DNA from: Notospermus geniculatus
Taxonomy: Eukaryota; Nemertea; Pilidiophora; Heteronemertea; Lineidae
Direction: 5' to 3'
NCBI GenBank assembly: GCA_002633025.1
Contig: NMRB01000316.1
Location: 275,628 to 339,627, forward strand
DNA: 64,000 nt
A program made the translations under genes and the position numbers. Positions 51,839-62,353 of this stretch are shown piece by piece (within the stretch, counting starts at the first letter, position 1; the number at the start of each line of letters is the position of its first letter). A model generated the notes under the pieces. The model was not told where the DNA came from. It made no database searches and saw only the letters and a program-made list of their open reading frames with translations.

Positions 51839-53060
51839 CTTGGGTTTGTCAAATATGTCCTGCTGCTATGACGGTGAGTATGATACTCTCTCAGGTCAGG
51901 AATCAGGTAAAAGGTCAAATCATGCCAATCTGTGGGAAAAAGACATGAAATGTTGACAAAAGTTTCCAGAGCGGCCTCTATGTAGGCCGACTAATTTGTT
52001 TGTTGTGGATTTTTATTCTCAATTGAGAAAGAGAGCAGCTCCTGATAATGTCCGTCCGCCATGTCTCTGCTCTGCCTGGTCATGCTGGTCACACTGCAGA
52101 CTGTCGACTGAGTCTGCATGTCTGGGACGGTACCTCTGGTCTGGGACGGTACCTCTGGTCTGGGACTGGGCTGGGTGGGCCCGGGACTGCGGGAGGGACC
52201 TGGGCTGCCCTTCATTCATGCCAGGGGTAGGGGGGGGGGCTATGCTACCCTCCTCCGCCTGCCCCTGCCCTCTGGTCGTCCCAGCTGGTTAAGTAGCCTC
52301 GAGGTACCGCCTACCGGTGGTGGGTGGTGGTGTCCTGGGCGCGCCACCTTCCTTGGTCTTGGTGTGTGCGACCAAAAAGTAGGCCTAGGCCTAGGCCTAG
52401 GGTAGGCAGCGCAGGCCTGCCCTAGGCCTAGCTCATGAGCCTAATAAAAACACCTCTTATCAAGAAAGATGCACAACCAATTAGGCCTAGGCCTAGGCCT
52501 AATTACACAATGACATAGCCCTACGTTTTAACGAAATTACACAAAGATATTTTCACTTGCATGCTTGACTGTTTACTTTGTTTCTTTTTTTATGTTTTTC
52601 GTCCGCCATTAAAATTTGTCGTTGCTGGTAAACCACCACGTACATTTCCAGCTTCGCCGGGAACAACGAATACCACGATCATCTCAACTTTTTAGGGCAG
52701 TAGTATCTAGTTTTCATTTTTCATATCAAAATATGTCTATTGCATGCCTTTTTTGAGTGAAATTGACATGATATCATCGGAAAAATCCGTTTAGGCCTAG
52801 CCGAATGCGAATGAGGTCACAGAGGTGTCTGTTCTGAGTCCTCCATCCTCCACCGACGACCACAACGACCAAATTTCAGACATTCAGAACTTCATTTTTC
52901 TCAATTATCGATTGTTGTAATGTCTCCATGCATACCTGCTGACGAATGTATGCATTAAGTCTGTAGGCTAGGCATTAAGTCTGCAGGTACAGTAATCTGT
53001 TAGGCCTAGTAGCCTGCCCTAGGCCTAAGCTAAAGTTCATAATGTAGCTTCCATGCCATG
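51839..53060. other. KAT14 upstream region
   Basis: It includes a GC-rich part (about 52120-52340) with tandem CTGGGACGGTACCTCTGGT units and TAGGCCTAGGCCTAGGCCTA clusters at 52380 and 52483. A minus-strand AATGGCGGAC (52610-52601) resembles a YY1 site and could belong to the KAT14 promoter. No coding exon was recognised. Confidence 0.4.
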
Positions 53061-53067
53061 GTCCTGC

Positions 53068-53903
53068 CACAGGTTCTTGTGGTTCGATACTATACTAGGG
53101 GACCACAAGTCCTTACACACTTCACTGAGAATGTATAGAAAAACAAAAGGTATGACACTTCGCAAACTAGCAACCCGACCTCCCAACTTCAAACCACCGC
53201 CAAACCTACATTTTCCAACCGATTGCCACGATTTTCGGCACGAGTGATCTCCGATATATATATTCCACAATGAATCCAACTTTAATGAATGACTTAATCC
53301 GAACTTCGGTGATTTTGATCGAGAATTCCGATCACCAGCCAGCGCACAGTGCCTGCGCCAGGAAGTGAGAGAAAGCGATTACTGCGCATGCGTAACTACG
53401 GACAACACGTGCTTTTATCAAGGTTTATTTACTTTCGTGTTTATATTTAGTAGTTGCGCATGCGCAGTAATCGCTTTCTCTCACTTCCTGGCGCAGGCAC
53501 TGTGCGCTGGCTGGTGATCGGAATTCTCGATCAAAATCACCGAAGTTCGGATTAAGTCATTCATTAAAGTTGGATTCATTGTGGAATATATATATCGGAG
53601 ATCACTCGTGCCGAAAATCGTGGCAATCGGTTGGAAAATGTAGGTTTGGCGGCGGTTTGAAGTTGGGAGGTCGGGTTGCTAGTTTGCGAAGTGTCATACC
53701 TTTTGTTTTTCTATACATTCTCAGTGAAGTGTGTAAGGACTTGTGGTCCCCTAGTATAGTATCGAACCACAAGAACCTGTGNAGTTGGGAGGTCGGGTTG
53801 CTAGTTTGCGAAGTGTCATACCTTTTGTTTTTCTATACATTCTCAGTGAAGTGTGTAAGGACTTGTGGTCCCCTAGTATAGTATCGAACCACAAGAACCT
53901 GTG
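53068..53903. mobile_element. long-terminal-inverted-repeat element next to the THAP gene promoter
   Basis: The arms 53068-53392 and 53457-53781 are nearly perfect inverted copies (325 bp each) around a 64-bp loop. The 7-mer GTCCTGC sits directly before the left arm (53061-53067) and directly after the final arm end (53904-53910), as a target-site duplication would. The last 121 bp of the right arm are repeated after the N at 53782, so the true element is about 714 bp. No transposase is visible; arms this long suggest a foldback or Mutator-like type. Confidence 0.75.
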
Positions 53904-53925
53904 GTCCTGCTTGCCACTTCCCACA

Positions 53926-53958
53926 TGACGTCACGAGTCACGTGATCCGCCATCTTGG
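53926..53958 (+). promoter_or_regulatory. compact promoter motif cluster upstream of the THAP gene
   Basis: Three textbook animal promoter motifs lie within 33 bp: a full CRE palindrome TGACGTCA (53926-53933), an E-box palindrome TCACGTGA (53938-53945) and a YY1-type CCGCCATCTTGG (53947-53958). The YY1 motif ends 57 bp before the first ATG, a position typical of motifs at or just inside the transcription start. No TATA box is apparent. Confidence 0.6.
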
Positions 53959-54015
53959 AGTACAAACACAATCAGCTGACAATACTGATACAATCTCAGC
54001 TTGATGTCCTAAACA

Positions 54016-57000
54016 ATGGTGAATTTCTGTGTTATTGTCAACTGCGGGAACCGTGGAAATCGAGACAAGGATAAATCATTCTTCAGGCTGCCGGCAGTTA
54101 TTCATACTCAGGGTGAAAAGACTGAAGAACTCTCGAAAGAACGTCGAAATTTGTGGCTCAAACGAATAGCCAGGGCTGACCTGAAGGAGTCCAATCTGCC
54201 ACACATTCGTGTCTGTTCTGACCATTTCGTCAGTGGTAGGTTTCTATACTTTCTTTATATGCCCTATTTGATAATATCACTTCAGGCATATTATATATGC
54301 GTTATGACATGGTACAAATCGCCTCCTGAGTGCTCCCATCCTGGCTGAAGCCAAGTAACAGTGCAGGCAGTGCAGTGCAGTGCCAGTGTTGAGTGTAGTC
54401 TAGTGTAGTCCATCAAGCATCTGCCAGATCTGATCTGAGCTGAGGGCTGATCAGAACAAGAGTAATGTTGTCATTCAGAATGAAATATCAGAATGACTAA
54501 CTCAAGACCTATAAACACTTTTAATTTAATATGTCAAGGTGTCACCTTTGGAGTGAGCTCAGCTGGTGGGGCTTAGTGGGGGTTTATAGTGAGATGTTGC
54601 GAACATGATTTGCGAGGCTGTGTTTTTGATTCTGGTAGGGCTAGTGTGGGTGGGGCCGGGGCTTNNNNNNNNNNNNNNNNNNNNNNNNNNNNNNNNNNNN
54701 NNNNNNNNNNNNNNNNNNNNNNNNNNNNNNNNNNNNNNNNNNNNNNNNNNNNNNNNNNNNNNNNNNNNNNNNNNNNNNNNNNNNNNNNNNNNNNNNNNNN
54801 NNNNNNNNNNNNNNNNNNNNNNNNNNNNNNNNNNNNNNNNNNNNNNNNNNNNNNNNNNNNNNNNNNNNNNNNNNNNNNNNNNNNNNNNNNNNNNNNNNNN
54901 NNNNNNNNNNNNNNNNNNNNNNNNNNNNNNNNNNNNNNNNNNNNNNNNNNNNNNNNNNNNNNNNNNNNNNNNNNNNNNNNNNNNNNNNNNNNNNNNNNNN
55001 NNNNNNNNNNNNNNNNNNNNNNNNNNNNNNNNNNNNNNNNNNNNNNNNNNNNNNNNNNNNNNNNNNNNNNNNNNNNNNNNNNNCCGGGTATTTCTCTGCA
55101 AAAATCGCCGTATCTGCGAATATTTTCGACTGCAAATTCATCAATAGGTCCTATACATTTCATTGATACATAAAACCCCCTATAAATATCATTAATTTTG
55201 ATGTAAGATTAAGTGAAACCCAAATTGACCAAAATCTGGTCAGCGGTCCGCGGTCCGCGTTTTAGTGCATGCCTCCGCTAGCATTAGCCACACAGAAAAT
55301 TAGGGAAAATCATTGAAAATGACCACAAAATCAGCCAAAAATGACATCTGTGACTAAAATGCTAAAGGAAAAAGCTGCACTTGGCCAGCCTCTTTCATAT
55401 TTCCCATTACCATGGCTAATGAAAATTTGAGCCCAGCAGCAGAAGCCTTGGAATCCCTGGTCGGAAGTCAGTGACGTAGGCTACTCCATGGCACACAGTG
55501 GAAATCGATTGTTCGATGCAGCTTAATTCCATCGATCGACGACCATTTTTTGGGGCACTGCACCACCACGAGGTGCAGGGATTCTAAAGTCGTTCCCCTA
55601 CTGAGAAGAGGTGGGAAGCAAGAGGCACAGCTGGTTCCAGTTGCTGTCATTTCAACCCTTTCTTCTGCTTTATATTTGCAGGGGCATGAAAATTGAAATA
55701 GCTGAAGGTCTGAATTCCAACATTGATTTATCCTGCAGATGAAGAAACCATGGATACCGGAACAAGTTGTCTAGGAAATGATGTACTTGAAACTGGACCT
55801 CATAGCAGTCTTGATGAGAGTATTGATACACAACTGATTGCGAGTAATCAACATGATCAAAGTAGAATTGGGCCAAGATCCAAAAAGGTTGTAGTTTACC
55901 CATCCCGGAGACGATGTGCAGCTGCCAAATGTAAGCAGACAGCTCCCAATCTGTTTGAGTTTCCGAATCCACAGAAACAAAATTTGTCTGATGTGGAGAG
56001 AGAGAAGGTGGCAAAGTTACGAAGTCTTTGGATTGATTTTGTGAGAGTAGGAAAGGGGAGTGATTGGGAGCCTGTGCCTGCCAGTAGGTTGTGCTACAGA
56101 CACTTCACAGAGGACTGCTTCACCAATCAACAGAAATACAAGATAGGATTTGCTCAAAGGTCAGTTTGGTTTACTATCAAGACACAAAAATCTCTTTTGT
56201 ATGAAGAAATGCATTGGCAGTGTTGATAGAGATGTCTTCCCTTTTCCCCAAACCCTCTCCTATGGTTTAAGGTTAGGACCATGGTTTGTATTCGGGGGGA
56301 AATTGGGAATAAACTGTTGATAAGTGATGTGTGGTTGGTATAAGGGAGCCTGGCATAGTTGGTCCAATGTAACGTTTCCATTCAATGGTACATGTACTTT
56401 GTTGTGAGGAATTTCATTTGCTACCCTACATTATGTTCTGCTAATTCCTGTTGTTGAACTTTCAGTTTAAAACGAAAGATTTGGGCTGTGCCAACCATAC
56501 ACTCACCTGTTGATACCACAAGTGTTGATTGTGTGGAAGACGAACCTTCAGATCACGAAGGCTTGGAGGATGAAGAAGCATGCTACTGGGGAAATAATGC
56601 TGTTAAAGTCGAACCTCCAGATGCGGAACTGTGTGACCAGGATTCATTTGGGATAAGCCCCAGTGACATTGTGAAAAAAGAACCTTGCGATTTTAGTCAA
56701 ACGGTCACAGCTACTGATTCGGAGTCAATTCATGAAGGGAATTTTTACTTGGATCAGTCCATGGAAACTCCTGCCGATGGCCCTCGGATTCTGAATCGAA
56801 TTAAAGTTGAACCACGTGAACAGGAGTTTGATAATGATATGAAGTTTGAGAATGAGATTAATGAGGCAGCAGTTCAATATTCAGATGGTCTTGGTTGCAA
56901 TGGGATGAACTTAGACGAACATGAAATGAAAACTGAACCGAATACTGATTCCTTCCCGCAGCTGCCAGAAGGCGTGGGTACAGTTGGATCTGGCAGTGGT

Positions 57001-59795
57001 TTTGCTGCGCACTTAGCAGAAGTAGGCTTGGAAAATATCAGCACGGACGAAGCTGATTCAATAAAGCAAGAATTAGAAAGGGACAGTGACGCGAATGCGA
57101 GGAGGGGCCTGTTGAAAATAGAAGTTGAAGACCCTCTGCACCCTGTGCCAGTTGGATTGAAACGAAAGATGGATAATTCCTGCAGCTCTGCCATGGTAAG
57201 TCGAGTGACCTATGGCAACCTTCAGCCAATATTTCGGTGCAGCAGTTGTGTCTAAATTAGGTCCATGGGTAATGCAGGTTTTGATGGTCAATAATTTTGA
57301 CAGGTGGCTCTAGCTGGATGGTCCTCCCAGCTGCCTGCAGTGTGCTTTTTGCTTGCCAATGATAAGGACCTCCCAGTCCCCCTGGAACCAGCATTGTTAA
57401 TTTAATTCACACCTCTTGAATTGTTGTTATTCTTGGTACTATTACAGCAATTGAAAGCCCAGCGTGTGGAAATGCATCCCCAGCCGGTAGAGATTCAGCC
57501 AAAACCAGTGGAGATTACACCCATGCCAGTCGTGATACCTGGTTGCGGTCTACCACAAGGTGCAGGTTAGTGACTCCTATTTCTATGAATCTTGACACAC
57601 ATGACATGATCTGCTACCATGGTGCATCACCTCGAGCCCACCGACAGTCGAAATCCACTGCATAGCTCCCTTATCTGTTAGAATTACAGTGGAACCCCGG
57701 TCGGCGACCACCCCTATAACGCGACCACCTCGGAAAGACGACGAGTTTACAAATCCCCGATTGTTTTTCTCTTTATTTCCCTTTGGAAAGTTTCACTAAC
57801 GCGACCACCCCGCTATCCGGACCGCAACCACTGCTTTGGCTGTCCCAAGTGGCAATTAGCACCTCGGTAACACGACCACCCACAAGCTAATTAGGGATCT
57901 GGTTATGAAACAAAGTTTACAAAGGCGAGTCAGCAGGGTGTGTGTACCTAACATGACCAATGCAGATACATGGCATACGCCATGCGCATGACGGTTGCGG
58001 TCATATAAAGGCAGGCCTAAGAATGAAACATGTGACGGGTGCAATATTAACGTGGAGTTCACCATTTCCATACCTGCCGGTCGTCCATCCTAGGAGTCGC
58101 ACTGTCGGTCGGCTATCTGCTTACTAATATCAGGCCAGGTTGGAAATGGTCTAGTCTGGTTTATTGAATGAAACATGGATAAAAAGAAAATATGACCCTC
58201 AGTTTACTTTGGTCTGGATCAGCACTCATCGGGCCGATTTCGGTAAGGCGACCACCCCGCTAACGCGACCACTTTGGGTCTGTCCCGTGGGTGGTCGTGT
58301 TACCAGGGTTCCACTGTACTTCTGAGCTTATCCCCAGCTAGCCGGTTATCTCGCCAAAACAAACTTTTATACCCAACCCTTGCGCATGCGGCTAGCCGGT
58401 GATAAGCTCAGAACAGGTATTATAAGTACGCTACTAGTGGATAATATTTTCAATAGGGAAAATTATAATCACCGCAAACAGAAAAAAAATTTTAATTTTA
58501 TTTTTTTCCCCATCGCCACTGTTCGGTCCACAATATCTGATGGCTGTACATGTACGATACCGGGTACATCAATAAAGCAACACAGAACATTTATTTTGAA
58601 ATAAAATTTATTTTTATTTTTTCCTCTGAGCTGCCCCTACAGATGGCTTACAAGAATGCAAAAAAATATTATTTTTTTCTGACCACCTCTGTATGTCCTT
58701 GGATAAAAAAGCACGCCGAACAAAGTATAAAAAGTTTCACCTCAGCAGGGTGGTTGTGTTACTGATCAGATGTTGTCAACAGGGGTTCCAGTGTACATGA
58801 AGTTGGAGTACAGAAGTTGATCTGTTCAGCTGTCGATGTATGAGGATGAAGGATTAAGGATGGATCTGCTTTGGTTTGTTGCAGTGATTCAACGTTTAGG
58901 TGACTCTAAACACTTGAAGAAGATAGCAGGAGCAATTGGATCACAATATAAACGACTCCAACTACGAGCGGTGACGTGGGGATGGCAGAACTTCAGCTCG
59001 AACATTTACCCTTCTTTGGAGATTTCCAGGATGATAGCAGATATTCCCCCCACAGCTGAAGCCGGACCTCGTACAGCTGCAACAATTTCAATTCTTCATA
59101 CAGGGAAGGGCTCGTTCTGTGTGAATGGAAAAGTTCTCCAAAACTTTGATGCTTTTGATGAGGCTAGTGACGAAGTGTTTTTTGATAATATCAACGAACA
59201 ACTCAAACTATTGGGGACTGGTTTTGCTTATTGCAGTGGAGTGTCTTTTGATGAATACAAGCTAACTTGTTCCAGTCTTCTACATCTACAAAAAACACCG
59301 AAATGTCTGGTGAGCGATCCTACCTCCGGCTGCTTGCGAGCAAAATTGTGTTTTAAATGGTTCAAGATGGGTAAAAAACTGAACATGCTAGCTAGACAGC
59401 GCATAGCTATGGGAACATTTAGATGCGCCAAGTGTGCGACAACTTTTAGCTATGCAAGGAGAGAAAATCGAGGAGTTGCAAAACTAACTCCAAAAACGAT
59501 TCAAAGTCGCGAGTCGTCACGTTCACGTTGCACGTTCAGTGCTCTCAGTACTAAAAGTAAAATTGCCAGGTATAGGGACCTAGTTCGTGAGAAAAGGATG
59601 GATTATTTCAAAATGTTACGGTACAAGAAAAAATTGGAAGAGCTTTGTCCAGATTATGTGGATGATGAGCAGTCATTGGACAAAATGGGTGAATGCCCTG
59701 ATGAGCATGTTTGTGAAAAGTTCTCTGACAATGCTGTTTCAAGTGGCAGTAGTGTTGATGAAGATGGCGGGGATACCGGGGTGCTTCTGGGATAA
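54016..59795 (+). CDS. double-THAP-domain protein with SUMO-motif linker and unrecognised C-terminal module
   Basis: THAP domains are zinc-dependent DNA-binding modules; this is probably a nuclear transcription or chromatin factor. Exons: 54016-54235, 55739-56159, 56466-57195, 57448-57565, 58885-59795 (TAA). They join in frame to about 799 codons if no exon hides in the gap. The first THAP domain has C5, C10, SFFRLP, a conserved Trp and VCSDHF, but its usual AVPTIF tail is not seen and may lie in the 419-N gap. The second has CAAAKC, LFEFP, LCYRHFTEDCF and the closing AVPTI across the 56159/56466 splice. Exon 3 carries six psi-K-x-E motifs (VKVE, VKKE, IKVE, MKTE, IKQE, LKIE). The last exon (302 residues) is unknown to me; it has one RCAKC motif, a basic KKKLEEL helix and an acidic/serine-rich tail. 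AATAAA follows the stop by 46 nt. Linking exon 4 to exon 5 rests on matching phase only. Confidence 0.75.
54665..55083. other. assembly gap, 419 N
   Basis: Unsequenced stretch within the THAP gene's first intron. An exon with the tail of the first THAP domain could be inside. Confidence 0.99.
57687..58316. mobile_element. TA-flanked inverted-repeat DNA transposon (CAGTGGAACCCCGGT ends)
   Basis: The left end CAGTGGAACCCCGGTCGGCG and the right end, complement of CAGTGGAACCCTGGTAACAC, are flanked by TA on both sides. Subterminal AACGCGACCAC copies recur. It lies in the THAP gene intron after exon 4 and has no coding capacity. A decayed relative's right end (GGTTCCAGTGTA) is at about 58790 and again at 63373. 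Confidence 0.75.
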
Positions 59796-59841
59796 AACGC
59801 CCAATCACATGTCGCCAGTAAAGAAGCGCACCTAGGTGCAA

Positions 59842-59847
59842 AATAAA
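59842..59847 (+). terminator. candidate polyadenylation signal of the THAP gene
   Basis: AATAAA lies 46 nt after the TAA at 59793-59795. It marks the 58885-59795 exon as a genuine terminal exon. Confidence 0.5.
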
Positions 59848-61158
59848 AGAAAAATTCCGTCAAGATTACCACAAGCGAAATACATGTACGTTATTAACCA
59901 TATTTGATTATAAAACCAGTTTTTTGCCTTACAATTCATCTTAGGCAAAATAATGGTAGGCCTAACTACTATATGAGCGTAAAATCCCATGTCGCCAGGC
60001 TACCCATGAAAACGGCTTCACAATTTTCTTAGATGAACCAGGTTTAAAGCCCCAGAGTATTGAATTTTACTGGATTTTCAGAGTGTTGGGAGAATGCTGG
60101 TCGAGGTGTCATAGCATCATGAAGGTCCCCAAAATGCCTGCCTGATGCGTATTTCCGAGAATCAAGGCCTGGTTTTCAGCACACAATGAAAAAATCTGCA
60201 GGGAGGGCTCTAATGTATTCAGATAGAGCGCAGTACATTTTACACGTCGTGCACTGACGTCAAGAATCGCGGCGATGATTTGCGTTTTTCAGATTCAATA
60301 CAGTGGGGCTTTAAAACCTGAGAACGTATTTGTCATTTGATCAAATTATGTAATCATGACCTGGAAATGCAAAAAAAATCAATAAACGACACTGTCTACT
60401 AAAAAATGTGTCTTTCTGTCAGTTTTTTGCTGTCGCCAAATTTCAATCAACGCCGTAACGAATACTTCATACCCATACTCCATCTAGTGGATATTGATTA
60501 TACTAAAGAAACAACCACGTGCTCTCTGGAAAGTTCTTTGGCGCCATATTTGAAGTGCGTGCGAGCCAGTGGCGAAGGTATTCAATGCCGATTTTTCCCA
60601 TTTTGGTCGTACATAGTGGACCATGCTTATTCAAAATCGCATATTTTCTGCAGATCCATTTGGAACTACGAATAATAAATAACTTTGCCGGCTTAGTACG
60701 ATGTCAGTACGGGCAAGGTGTCAAGACCACATGCACTGCACCAATACATGTGTATTTATGCACTGATTTGTGTTCATTCGATCACAGCCGTAACGATCAC
60801 CACCGTAACGCATGGACCATTATGTATTCATTACGGCCTTGAATATTCGTTACGGTGGTGATGTGCAATGCAGTGCCATTGCCGAGCTACGAATTCATAA
60901 GCGGTTGCTTGTAGGCCTACAAAAAAATGAGACTGGCTAAGGCATGCCTACACTTAGGCCTATGAGAGACCAGTGATATCATCTTGACTTACATTGTACC
61001 AAGGAGGGTTCAGTACCCTTCGCCGTCGAACTACGCTCCCCTTAGGCCAAGGCCGAGGCTCATTCAGGAAGTGGCCGCAACTGGAAATTACGAGCCAACC
61101 TATTCTATTAGCATCCAATGATAACAGAAGCTAAAATCCTAATTTCGTTTTCTTGCAG
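59848..61158. other. between candidate terminal exons, no gene recognised
   Basis: AT-rich sequence with an inverted pair at 60795-60862 (GATCACCACCGTAACG and CGTTACGGTGGTGATG). Further CCGTAACGA/G copies start near 60450. Confidence 0.4.
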
Positions 61159-61559
61159 ATGCAATGCCTCCCAAAAAAACAAAACCTCTGTCTAACAAAG
61201 AACGCCAACAGCGATGGCGTGACAAGAAAAAGGCGTCGTCCCAAGCCCACGCCGACTATCTGGCTGCAGAAAAACGACGCCATGCCCAACGAAAAGCAGA
61301 TGGAAAAATTAAGACGATTAGCATGATGAGCAGCAGAGAGCAGAGACAGCAAAGGAAAAAGTGGAGGACAAGCCAACGACGTCACAAGAAACACATTGCA
61401 GCTGCCAGTGCACTTATTACTCCTCCGACGAGTCCAGACCCTCAACAACCCCCCTCCCGCCCGCCGCGGCAGTGCCTGGTCCATCTAGGAACAAAGTATG
61501 ATGTAGAAAGAAAAAGCGCCAGAATCAATCAAAGGCTTACAGAACAATCGGACAACTGA
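61159..61559 (+). CDS. basic coiled-coil-like protein exon, possible alternative terminal exon or mobile-element-related gene fragment
   Basis: After a TTCTTGCAG acceptor the frame reads Ala-Met-Pro-Pro-Lys-Lys (ATG at 61164) and runs 132 codons to TGA. It is rich in Lys, Arg and Gln, with NKERQQRWRDKKK, SREQRQQRKKWR and ITPPTSPDPQQ. I recall similar KERQRRWR...TPPTSPD proteins as a multicopy uncharacterised family in marine animals, which suggests a mobile or repeatedly duplicated gene; this is memory, not a search result. Beyond the stop another frame resumes with RSKVKKLLENGDRRKVQRQL (61642-61701), so the original protein was probably longer and this copy is frameshifted. AATAAA occurs at 61581. 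The acceptor has the same phase as those of the neighbouring terminal exons. Confidence 0.5.
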
Positions 61560-62024
61560 AAGTCAAAACTTGACTTGGCAAATAAACGTACCAAAACAGT
61601 CCAAAAGAGACTGGAGAGAGCTCGGAATGCTACTCACCAAGAAGCAAGGTCAAAAAGCTTTTAGAAAATGGGGACAGGCGTAAAGTTCAAAGGCAGCTGA
61701 CATTTTCGTTCACTGTTTCTGATGCACTGAAAGACAAACGGAGGCGCCAGTTTCATTTGTCCTGCAACACTGGTGTTTACTCGGGGCACACCACGGGTGC
61801 GTGTTTATACTACAAAATTACACTGGTTGGATCTTAACCTGGGCGTGCCTCACTACTTTTGCTGGGGTAAACTACACCGGTGTAACACATTTTTAATTCC
61901 AGAGCAAATTTATGTGCGCTATTACACTTGTCACTTACACCTAGTTAGTTGATAGGAACAACTTTTCTTCAAATATTTTTCAGTATACCGTAGGACATGT
62001 AGGATGTGAGAAAACATAAAAGCC

Positions 62025-62300
62025 TGTCTACACCATCAATATTTTCAAAACATTTCTGCGACAAAACATTTTGAATAGTGTTTTGGAAATGTTGCATCTT
62101 GTTTCAGGGTTTTGGGGTTGGTCTACACTCTCCAACATTTTCAAAACATGTTTTCTAGAAATACTAAGGCCTGTCTACACCACCAACACTTCCAAAACAT
62201 TCTAAAAACATTAGTTGCAACAAATCTGCAACATCCTGTTTTGGGATTGTTGCACAGTGTGGAAAGTGTTTGGAAAATGTTGCAGAAGAATGCACAAGAC
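62025..62300. repeat. GCCTGTCTACACCACCAACA repeat cluster
   Basis: GTCTACAC(C/T)...CAACA(T/C)TTTCAAAACAT recurs three times in 150 bp, followed by inverted GTTGCA/TGCAAC and TTTTGGAA(A)TGTT pieces. It ends about 50 bp before the zinc-finger exon acceptor. Confidence 0.55.
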
Positions 62301-62353
62301 ATAATTCTTGGTCCATTCAGGTCTGAAATTGGTTCCATTTCTTTTATTTTCAG

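Noticed and set aside
53570-53881. 103-codon open frame, also present inverted at 53037-53279
   Set aside because: It lies in the arms of the inverted-repeat element and runs through the assembly N; no domain was recognised.
54559-55173. Several long open frames of undetermined residues
   Set aside because: They are made of the 419 N gap.
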